Positions 1-7,272 of a stretch of DNA of 7,272 nt are shown one piece after another; positions within the stretch are counted from its first letter, which is position 1; each line of letters opens with the position of its first letter. The DNA is from Ignavibacteriales bacterium. GTDB lineage: Bacteria > Bacteroidota > Ignavibacteria > Ignavibacteriales > Ignavibacteriaceae. The notes under the pieces were generated by a model that was not told where the DNA came from, made no database searches, and worked only from the letters and a program-made list of their open reading frames with translations. A program made the position numbers and the translations under genes. The stretch covers positions 1 to 7,272 of the forward strand of contig JAGUXE010000041.1 in NCBI GenBank assembly GCA_020061995.1, in the 5' to 3' direction.

Positions 1-465
1 AATCATACTTCCTACAGGAGCATCAACATCAATACCAATCCCTATTGCTGCTGCCATTGGTTCAGCAACTAAATGAACTTCTTTCGCTCCGGCATGTTCA
101 GCACTATCTCGAACAGCTCTTTTCTCAACCTCAGTAACACCGCTGGGAACTGCTACAACAATTCTGCGGCTGGTCATAAATCCTGCATTTACTCGTTTAA
201 TGAATGCTCTAATCATCCCTTCAGCAATCTCAAAATCAGCAATAACGCCATCCCGCATAGGTCTGGTAACTTTAATTTCTTTGTGTTCTTTTCCCTGCAT
301 CTCTTTAGCTTTATTACCAATAGCAATAATTTTTTTTGTGTTTTTATCAAAAGAAACTATTGAAGGTTCATTAAGAACAATCCCTTTTCCCTTAACATAA
401 ATAAGTGTATTAGCTGTCCCTAAATCCATCGCAATGTCTGAAGATATTAAATCAAAAAATCCCAT
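1..465 (-). CDS. mreB: Rod shape-determining protein MreB, actin-like ATPase (N-terminal part, cut by window edge)
   Basis: MreB is a bacterial actin homologue that polymerises on the inner face of the cytoplasmic membrane and directs lateral cell-wall synthesis. The visible 155 codons begin at ATG 465 and run off the window at base 1; the family is usually about 340-350 residues, so roughly the first 45% is present. Seen: a short hydrophobic N-terminus (MGFFDLISSD) like the membrane-contacting end of MreB, the phosphate-1 loop DLGTANT (residues 14-20), RPMRDGVIADF (68-78), and the EPMAAAIG segment (135-142) carrying the glutamate associated with ATP hydrolysis. A GAGG Shine-Dalgarno sequence sits 4 bases before the ATG. 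It is the last gene of the purN-purH-mreB block, starting 8 bases after the purH stop, so cotranscription is likely. mreC/mreD often follow mreB, but that region is outside the window. Nothing suggests a pseudogene. Confidence 0.96.
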   Translation of the reverse strand, partial: MGFFDLISSDIAMDLGTANTLIYVKGKGIVLNEPSIVSFDKNTKKIIAIGNKAKEMQGKEHKEIKVTRPMRDGVIADFEIAEGMIRAFIKRVNAGFMTSRRIVVAVPSGVTEVEKRAVRDSAEHAGAKEVHLVAEPMAAAIGIGIDVDAPVGSMI

Positions 466-469
466 AATT

Positions 470-476
470 CCTCTTA
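470..476 (-). promoter_or_regulatory. mreB ribosome binding site fused with the purH stop codon
   Basis: Read on the minus strand this is TAAGAGG: the purH stop TAA is followed directly by GAGG, which lies 4 bases before the mreB ATG. The AAGAGG Shine-Dalgarno match shares two bases with the purH stop. Ribosomes finishing purH would therefore stop on the mreB initiation region, which suggests translational coupling. It also supports ATG 465 as the mreB start. Confidence 0.7.
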
Positions 477-1988
477 ATGTTTAAAGTGCCTTATACCTGT
501 AAAAATCATCGAAATCCCATTGTTATTAGCTTCGTCGATAACTTCATTATCTCTGACTGAACCACCCGGCTGTATAACTGCACTAATTTTATTTTCTGCA
601 AAAGCTTTGATCCCATCTGCAAATGGAAAAAATGCATCTGAAGCGACTACTGAATTTTCAAGATTAAATCCAAATTCTTTTGCTTTCATAATTGCAATTT
701 TAACAGAGTCAATCCTTGAGACTTGACCGGCACCTATCCCAATAGTTTGCAAATCTTTAACTAAAACAATAGCATTTGATTTTACATGTTTTGTTATTGT
801 CCAGGCAAATCTCAAATCATTTCTTTCTGAATCAATAGGTTCTTTTACTGTAACGGTTTTTAACTGGTTTTCAAAAATTTTATTATTACTTGATTGTGTT
901 AAAACTCCCCCCGGTATAGATCGGAATGTAAGTTCATCACATTTTATATTTTTAATTTGTTTTAAAATTCTTCGGTCTTTTTTCTTCATCAGTATAGATA
1001 ACGCTGAATCGGAGAACGAAGGAGCAACTACTACTTCTAAAAATATTTCATTTAGCTTTAGAGCAGTTTGCTCATCTACCTCTTCATTAAATGCAACTAT
1101 ACCTCCGAATGCAGAAACTGGATCTGATGATAATGCTTTTTCATAAGCAGTTACAACGGAGTTTGATAATGCAGCTCCACAAGGATTGTTATGTTTTATT
1201 ATTGCACAAGCTATTCCATCAAAATCTTCAATAATTTGAACAGCGGCTACTAAATCGAGAATATTGTTGTATGATAACTCTTTCCCGTGTATAATTGAAA
1301 AGTACGAGAAAAAATCACCATAAACAGAAGCTGTTTGATGAGGATTTTCTCCATATCGCAAAGATTTAGTTTCGGGTAAATGAACTCTTAAATTTTTTTG
1401 AGGAAGATTAAATCTTTTTTCCAAAGTATTTGCAATGAATGTATCATATTCGGAAGTATGTGAGAAAGCTTCAACTGCCAATTTAGTATTTGTTTCTGAT
1501 GATATTTTTCCGGAATTAAGTTCTTCAAGAAAAGTATCATATTGCTCTGGATTAGTTAAGACCGAAACTGAAATATGATTTTTAGCGGCAGCCCTAATTA
1601 AACTTGGTCCTCCAATATCAATGTTTTCGATAAGTTCTGAATCTGAGACATCAGCTTTTTCGGCTGTTTTTTTAAAAGGATATAAATTCACACAAACAAT
1701 ATCAATTGATCCAAAACCGAGTTCTTCCATCTGCGATACATCAGCATCAACATTTCTTCTAAATAAAATACCGCTAAATATTTTAGGGTGTAAAGTTTTT
1801 ACTCTTCCATCAAACACTTCAGGTGAAGAGGTGTAATTACTTATTTCAATGCAATTCACATTATTTTTTAAAAGTAATTTAGCAGTATTTCCAGTGGCTA
1901 AAATCTGATAATTATTTAGGATGAGTGCTGAAGCTAATTCGACTATTTTGCTTTTATCAGAAACACTAATTAACGCATATTTATTCAC
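474..1988 (-). CDS. purH: Bifunctional AICAR formyltransferase / IMP cyclohydrolase PurH
   Basis: PurH catalyses the last two steps of purine synthesis in the cytoplasm: formylation of AICAR with 10-formyl-tetrahydrofolate, then ring closure to IMP. From the GTG start the protein has 504 residues, normal for the family. The N-terminal cyclohydrolase half shows ALISVSDK (5-12), DGRVKTLHP (60-68, K64 matching human K66), NLYP (101-104), IDIGGP (123-128) and AAAKN (133-137). The C-terminal transferase half shows SLRYGENPHQ (209-218), the catalytic Lys-His pair in IIKHNNPCG (K265, H266), SAFGGIVA, IGIGAGQVSR, SDAFFPFADG and the terminal TGIRHF (497-502). Odd: the usual [ST]GGT loop reads TGNT (32-35). 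Start choice: GTG 1988 has AAAGAGA 6 bases upstream. An in-frame TTG at 2006 would add six residues and overlap purN by 4 bases, but it lacks a usable ribosome site. Both starts fit family N-termini. Confidence 0.96.
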   Translation of the reverse strand: MNKYALISVSDKSKIVELASALILNNYQILATGNTAKLLLKNNVNCIEISNYTSSPEVFDGRVKTLHPKIFSGILFRRNVDADVSQMEELGFGSIDIVCVNLYPFKKTAEKADVSDSELIENIDIGGPSLIRAAAKNHISVSVLTNPEQYDTFLEELNSGKISSETNTKLAVEAFSHTSEYDTFIANTLEKRFNLPQKNLRVHLPETKSLRYGENPHQTASVYGDFFSYFSIIHGKELSYNNILDLVAAVQIIEDFDGIACAIIKHNNPCGAALSNSVVTAYEKALSSDPVSAFGGIVAFNEEVDEQTALKLNEIFLEVVVAPSFSDSALSILMKKKDRRILKQIKNIKCDELTFRSIPGGVLTQSSNNKIFENQLKTVTVKEPIDSERNDLRFAWTITKHVKSNAIVLVKDLQTIGIGAGQVSRIDSVKIAIMKAKEFGFNLENSVVASDAFFPFADGIKAFAENKISAVIQPGGSVRDNEVIDEANNNGISMIFTGIRHFKH

Positions 1989-1994
1989 AATGGT

Positions 1995-2001
1995 TCTCTT
2001 T
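1995..2001 (-). promoter_or_regulatory. Likely purH ribosome binding site (decides the GTG start)
   Basis: The minus strand reads AAAGAGA, separated by 6 bases from GTG 1988. The same AGAGA core precedes the purN start, and a related GAGG precedes mreB. The competing TTG at 2006 has only GAAGA directly abutting it, which is too close to act as a Shine-Dalgarno sequence. If TTG is used instead, initiation would have to rely on coupling to purN termination through the TTGA overlap. Confidence 0.45.
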
Positions 2002-2002
2002 A

Positions 2003-2614
2003 TCAATCTTCAATTAAGACTCGATTGTCAATCATTTTAATTTTATTATCTGCAAATTTTGAGATAACATAAGGAAGTAATTCATGCTCAATACGCAATA
2101 CATTTTTAGCTATATCTTCAGGTAATTGAGCTTTGGAAACATCGGTACATCTCTGTGCTATAATTTTTCCGTTATCAAAAATTTCATCAACAAAATGGAC
2201 TGTTGCTCCGCTGACTTTCATTCCGGAATTAAAACATGCTTTATGGACATTGATTCCGTACATACCTTTTCCACCAAATAAAGGAAGTAACGCAGGATGT
2301 ATATTAATAATTCTATCTTTAAACAATCTAACAATTTCAACCGGAACTAATTTCAGAAATCCGGCTAAAACTACTAAATCAATCTCCAAATCATTCAATA
2401 ATTTCTTGACAGCTTGAAATGAAATATAGCCCGGGTTATCATTATCTGATACTGAATAAGCAGGGATTGAATTGGCAGCTGCAACCTCAAAAGCACCACA
2501 CTTCTGTTTGTCACTAATAACAACTTTAACAATAACTTTATTTTTTAGTTGTTCGTTTGACAAAATGGCTTGGAGGTTTGATCCTCTACCCGAGACAAAT
2601 ACAGCTAAATTCAA
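2003..2614 (-). CDS. purN: Phosphoribosylglycinamide (GAR) formyltransferase PurN
   Basis: PurN transfers a formyl group from 10-formyl-tetrahydrofolate to GAR, the third step of purine synthesis, in the cytoplasm. The 203-residue protein is close to the usual length (E. coli about 212). Seen: phosphate-binding N-terminus VFVSGRGSNLQAI (5-17), VVLAGFLKLVP (81-91), the catalytic motif NIHPALLP with N104 and H106, and HFVDEIFDNG (140-149), whose D147 aligns with catalytic Asp144 of E. coli. Between the two motifs is GGKGMYG (114-120), making the N-to-H spacing five residues longer than in E. coli, a form I associate with Bacteroidota-type PurN. The start is TTG at 2614: it places MNLAVFVSGRGSN exactly like known PurN N-termini, has AGAGA 4-5 bases upstream, and no ATG or GTG exists in frame before the upstream stop. 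It overlaps or lies 14 bases from purH, depending on the purH start. Confidence 0.95.
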   Translation of the reverse strand: MNLAVFVSGRGSNLQAILSNEQLKNKVIVKVVISDKQKCGAFEVAAANSIPAYSVSDNDNPGYISFQAVKKLLNDLEIDLVVLAGFLKLVPVEIVRLFKDRIINIHPALLPLFGGKGMYGINVHKACFNSGMKVSGATVHFVDEIFDNGKIIAQRCTDVSKAQLPEDIAKNVLRIEHELLPYVISKFADNKIKMIDNRVLIED

Positions 2615-2636
2615 TTTTTCTCTACAAAATAAGGTT

Positions 2637-2667
2637 GAAAATTAGTTAATTACACAAAAATTGTCAA
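2637..2667 (-). promoter_or_regulatory. Candidate promoter for purN-purH-mreB
   Basis: On the minus strand TTGACA (2667-2662) is followed after 17 bases by TAATTTTC (2644-2637), which is one base from the Bacteroidota -7 consensus TAnnTTTG. A start point near 2632 would leave a leader of under 20 bases that still contains the AGAGA site of purN. A second, worse-placed option is TTTG (2658-2655) and TTATTTTG (2632-2625), which would nearly remove the leader. Consensus matching in AT-rich DNA is weak evidence, and the block may also be read through from pyrG. Confidence 0.35.
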
Positions 2668-2681
2668 TGAAAGGTTTCATT
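2666..2681 (-). repeat. Small inverted repeat between the TPR gene and purN
   Basis: AATGAAA and TTTCATT are perfect complements around a two-base centre, giving a 6-bp stem with a 4-base loop in RNA. It lies 11 bases past the TPR-gene stop and overlaps the outer edge of the candidate TTGACA element. As a terminator it is poor: the stem is short and AT-rich, and the run of five T comes about five bases later. It could instead be an operator or a partial terminator; the sequence does not decide. Confidence 0.3.
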
Positions 2682-2691
2682 AATTAAAAAT

Positions 2692-4202
2692 TTATGCGTC
2701 CTTTTTCGATTTAAGTCCCGAGATTAAGGACTTTAACTTATTTTCGTAGTCATAATTTGAATAACTTGAAGCTTTTTCCAGGTATTCAAAAAATCTTTTA
2801 TCATTTTTTAATTCTATTGATGCACGTGCCAGATTAAAGTATGCATATGGCTGAATCCAGTTTTCTGTCCCGGGTTTCAGATGAATTGCCGATTGAGCAT
2901 ATTCTATACTTTCACTAAACTGTGATAAACAAAAATATGCTTCGCTCAACCAATAAGATGCTTCTGATTTAACTATTTGATCTTCACAATTTTCGAAGAG
3001 TTGTTTAAGTGAATCAACAGCTATATTATAGTTTTTAGCTTCAACCATATTTGAAAACCTAATCAAGCTCAATTCCTCACCTGTGAGTACTCTGGCAGAA
3101 AATATATTACCTCTTCTTTTTGCATAAGCATCATCATCGAGTGACAAATTACCCTCACTCGAAAGTTGGAAATACATTTTTGCCGATGGACGTTCCTCCA
3201 ACATTTCATGACAAATTGCGAGCCTATAGTAGGCAATACCATTGTAATCATTATTTAAATTGGACGCTAAAAATTGTATGTAAAATTCTTTTGCTTTGTC
3301 AAAATGATTTCTTCGAAAACTGATGTCCCCAAGTAAAAAATAAGAATATGAGGTAATTTGTGGAAACTGTGATTTTTTTTCTTTAATTATTCTTTGCAAT
3401 TGTTTTTCAGATTGAACAAGCTGCCGATCCTTTAAATCTGTAACAGCTGAAGAGTAAAGAAAAAGTAAATTACCCGGATAAGTTTGCGATAACTGTGATA
3501 AAATATTCCCGGATTTTTCAAACTCGTTAAAATATTCACTATATATTTGAGCCAAATAAAATTTAGCCTCAACTTTTGCAAATAATCCTTTTTCGGAAGT
3601 TATTGATAAGTATCGAAGTCCTTCTTCCTGATTACCGTTAAACCCAATCGTGCTCAGAGCCCACTTAAATGCTGAAGGAACTTTACTAAGAGCAAATTTA
3701 AATAACCCAAGTCCAAGATAAGCATCATAATTTTTATCATTCAGTTCAATGACTTCTGTTAAATATGAACTTGATTTTTTGCTTGCCCAAATCATATCTA
3801 AATATTTTTCAGCTTTACCGAAAGCTATTGAGCGATAACCATAACTACTACCTAAGACAAATTTGGCTAGCTCTACATTTTTAGTCTCATTAAGAATGAA
3901 ATTAGATTTTTCAATCGCTAAATCAGAATAAGACAAAAACTTTTCTAAATCCTTTTTATCTGAATTGCCAATATAATTCCATAAATAAATCGTTGATTTA
4001 TAATGATAGCCTCTAGGATCATTCGGATATTTCTTAATGAGACTTGAAAAAGACTTCTCGGCAGCCTCAATTTGAAAATTATAAGAAAGATTCAAACCCT
4101 CTCGGATAAGGCTTTCAATTTTTTGATTATCCGCAGAAGTATTATTTACGCTGAGGAGAGTGAATATTGCGAAAAGAATAATGGAGTATTTTTTTTGTAA
4201 CA

Positions 4203-4203
<1 letters not shown>
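2692..4203 (-). CDS. Exported tetratricopeptide-repeat protein of unknown function
   Basis: I cannot name this gene. From ATG 4203 it encodes 503 residues. The N-terminus is a clear signal peptide: basic MLQKKYS, hydrophobic IILFAIFTLLSV, then TSA before DNQ, suggesting cleavage after about residue 24. No lipobox cysteine is seen, so a periplasmic or outer-envelope soluble protein is expected. The rest is almost all paired helices with TPR-like spacing, for example around 35-60, 155-170, 284-311, 322-350 and 413-442. The middle (about 158-255: YDAYLGLGLFKFAL, then IGFNGNQEEGLRYL) resembles TTC39/Iml2-type helical-repeat proteins, a judgement from memory. TPRs usually bind other proteins; no catalytic motif is visible. 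Its start overlaps the pyrG stop in TGATG, so it is probably translated by coupling. A TTG one codon upstream (4206) is a less likely start. Confidence 0.85.
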
Positions 4204-5852
<1,649 letters not shown>

Positions 5853-5853
5853 T

Positions 5854-5884
5854 CAAATATAGAGGCATTTTAGTTAACTAACAA
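5854..5884 (-). promoter_or_regulatory. Bacteroidota-type promoter for pyrG
   Basis: The minus strand carries TATATTTG (5861-5854), a perfect match to the TAnnTTTG -7 element described for Bacteroidota, with TTG (5884-5882) 20 bases upstream as the -33 element. It lies just after the terminator of the preceding gene, where a new promoter is needed. A start point near 5849 would give a leader of only about 12 A-rich bases and would leave GAGGG outside the mRNA. The reading is therefore promising but not settled. Confidence 0.5.
5870..5881. repeat. Perfect 12-bp palindrome TTAGTTAACTAA inside the pyrG promoter
   Basis: The palindrome sits between the -33 and -7 elements, where a bound protein would block RNA polymerase. 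Half of it (TTAACTAA) recurs at 2642-2649 in front of purN, overlapping that promoter's candidate -7 element. It is all A/T except two bases, so chance is a real alternative in DNA this AT-rich. No regulator is identifiable from the window. Confidence 0.3.
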
Positions 5885-5895
5885 TTTATAAGTAT

Positions 5896-5938
5896 AAAAA
5901 AAAACTCGAATACCAGTAAATATTTTGGTATTCGAGTT
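5896..5938 (-). terminator. Rho-independent terminator after the citrate synthase gene
   Basis: On the minus strand a 13-bp perfect stem, AACTCGAATACCA pairing with TGGTATTCGAGTT, encloses a loop of about 10 bases and runs into a tract of nine T (two of them in the stem). It begins 18 bases after the citrate synthase stop, so it should end that transcript cleanly. Read on the plus strand it has no T tract (TAAATGGG follows), so it is one-directional. Confidence 0.9.
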
Positions 5939-5956
5939 AAATGGGTATGTTATGAT

Positions 5957-7240
5957 CTAAGTGGTAGATTTAACTTTTTCAACAAGCCATGAATAAGGGA
6001 CAGATTTCGGTCTTGTAATCGGTTTTAATTTTGCGCGATTAACTACAGCTTGTGCGGACAAACCAAGCACTCTCGAAAGTGCAAATATTACAGTATAATA
6101 TGATAATTCTTTTATTCCATAATGATATAATAAAGCGCCACTACCGGCATCAACATTTGGCCATGGATCTTTTATTTTTTCGATATGCTTTAATATTTCA
6201 GGAACAACTTCGAAAGTTTGTACAACTGTTTGGAATATTGGATTCTCACTGCAATATTTTTTACCAAATTCTAGGAAAGCATCAAATCTTGGATCTACAA
6301 TTCTTAACACAGCGTGACCATATCCGGGAATTACTTTACCGGTTTTTAGAGTTTCGGTAACATACTCAGTTATCTGTTCTTTTGTAGGAGTACCATTAAA
6401 CCGTTCTACAGTATCAGCAATCCATTTTATGCATTCTTGATTAGCTAAACCATGGAGCGGACCTGCTAATCCATTCAAACCGGCAGAAACAGAATAATAA
6501 AGATCGGAAAGTGCCGAATTAACAACTATTGTGGTCATTGCACTAACGTTTCCAGCTTCGTGATCAGAATGTAGAACAAGGAATAATTTCATTAATTCGT
6601 AGAATCCGTTAGGAGCATCTTCCATACCTAGCATATGTACATAATCCCCAGTAAAATCCATATCAGCAACCGGAGCAATTAGTTCGCCTTTATTAAAACG
6701 CATTCTATAAATACCTGCAGCAATCCCGGGGAGTCTACCAATAAGATTAAATGAATCTTCTAAAGTATATTTCCAATAATCATTCTTTTTCATCCCTTCA
6801 TCATAATGCTTTGCGAATACAGATTCTCTTTGCATAACTAAAATAGCTGTATTAAGCATTACCATTGGATGGGTATCAGGAGGAAGAGCACGAAGCACAT
6901 CCCAGACATAACCGGGAACTTCCTTATTCTCTTTTATGTGGGAAGAAAATTCTACTAATTCTTCATCTGTAGGTAAATCACCGGTTAGTAAGAGATAAAA
7001 AATTTCTTCAGGTGATTTTTGTGTTAATTCTCTTAAAGGTCTCCCTCTAATTATTAGTCCCTTATCATTAGGAACTTCTGAGGTATCACACAATAGCGAG
7101 ATAACACCCCGCATACCACCATACATTTGAGCAATGGTAACATCTGAGACTTTAAAGTTACCGTGATCTTTTAACATCGCAGTACCTTCAGCTCGCCAAA
7201 GTTCAACTTTTTGACCAAGTTTTTCGTAGATAGGAAGCAT
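5957..7240 (-). CDS. gltA: Citrate synthase, eukaryote (mitochondrial)-type
   Basis: The enzyme condenses oxaloacetate and acetyl-CoA to citrate, the entry step of the TCA cycle, in the cytoplasm. The 427 residues include HSDHEAGNVSA (224-234), GLAGPLHGLANQE (257-269), PGYGHAVLRIVDPR (305-318), NVDAGSG (362-368), ALSRVLG (387-393) and ITRPKS (408-413). With a constant offset of 11, H227, H263, H309, R318, D364, R390 and R410 match H238, H274, H320, R329, D375, R401 and R421 of pig heart citrate synthase as I recall its numbering, so both catalytic histidines, the aspartate and the substrate arginines are present. GPLHGLANQE is typical of eukaryotic and Geobacter-like enzymes rather than the E. 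coli hexameric type. The ATG at 7240 has AAGGGG 7 bases upstream. The stop TAG is followed by a strong terminator, so this is the last gene of its transcript; its upstream neighbour is not visible. The symbol gltA is used for function; citA would also be acceptable. Confidence 0.96.
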   Translation of the reverse strand: MLPIYEKLGQKVELWRAEGTAMLKDHGNFKVSDVTIAQMYGGMRGVISLLCDTSEVPNDKGLIIRGRPLRELTQKSPEEIFYLLLTGDLPTDEELVEFSSHIKENKEVPGYVWDVLRALPPDTHPMVMLNTAILVMQRESVFAKHYDEGMKKNDYWKYTLEDSFNLIGRLPGIAAGIYRMRFNKGELIAPVADMDFTGDYVHMLGMEDAPNGFYELMKLFLVLHSDHEAGNVSAMTTIVVNSALSDLYYSVSAGLNGLAGPLHGLANQECIKWIADTVERFNGTPTKEQITEYVTETLKTGKVIPGYGHAVLRIVDPRFDAFLEFGKKYCSENPIFQTVVQTFEVVPEILKHIEKIKDPWPNVDAGSGALLYHYGIKELSYYTVIFALSRVLGLSAQAVVNRAKLKPITRPKSVPYSWLVEKVKSTT

Positions 7241-7247
7241 AACTGAA

Positions 7248-7253
7248 CCCCTT
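7248..7253 (-). promoter_or_regulatory. Ribosome binding site of the citrate synthase gene
   Basis: The minus strand reads AAGGGG, 7 bases before ATG 7240, a good Shine-Dalgarno match that fixes this start. The remaining 19 bases up to the window edge contain no further coding sequence and no identifiable element other than an A/T-rich stretch. Confidence 0.6.
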
Positions 7254-7272
7254 ATATTATAAAAGGAAATAA

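Noticed and set aside
73..363. Open frame on the plus strand opposite mreB
   Set aside because: It lies entirely opposite well-conserved MreB coding sequence, has a low-complexity Ser/Asn/Phe-rich composition typical of an antisense frame, and shows no family motif.
6052..6360. Open frame on the plus strand opposite the citrate synthase catalytic region
   Set aside because: It is opposite strongly conserved codons for the active site and looks like a shadow frame; no independent support.
7256..7261. TATAAT on the minus strand just upstream of citrate synthase
   Set aside because: Only 15 bases separate it from the ATG, so a start point at the usual distance would remove the AAGGGG ribosome site. 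The -35 region is outside the window, so it cannot be supported.

Overview
This is an AT-rich bacterial housekeeping segment in which every gene lies on the minus strand, so it reads from right to left. The likely source is a member of the Bacteroidota/Chlorobiota/Ignavibacteriota group. Three things point there: a TAnnTTTG-type promoter upstream of pyrG, a PurN with the GGKGMYG insertion that I associate with Bacteroidota-type enzymes, and a eukaryote-type citrate synthase. This placement is inference, since no rRNA or other marker gene is present.

Layout in transcription order: a citrate synthase gene (5957-7240) ends at a strong intrinsic terminator (about 5896-5938). A new promoter (about 5854-5884) then starts pyrG, CTP synthase (4203-5837). 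The pyrG stop codon overlaps the start of an exported TPR-repeat protein gene (2692-4203) in a TGATG junction. A 77-base gap follows, with a candidate promoter and a small inverted repeat. Then come purN (2003-2614), purH (474-1988, possibly to 2006) and mreB (1-465, cut by the window edge), which are packed tightly enough to be one transcription unit.

The left block supplies nucleotides: PurN catalyses the first folate-dependent formyl transfer of purine synthesis, PurH the last two steps to IMP, and PyrG makes CTP from UTP. mreB, the actin-like cell-shape protein, begins 8 bases after purH, so envelope growth and nucleotide synthesis may share a transcript. The TPR protein is the only gene without an assignable function.

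I found no mobile element, CRISPR array, RNA gene, defence or biosynthetic cluster, and no convincing new system. The points worth a second look are modest: the TPR protein coupled to pyrG, an active-site substitution in PurH, the eukaryote-type citrate synthase, and short shared or palindromic motifs in the two intergenic promoters. No gene-free stretch exceeds 300 bases.
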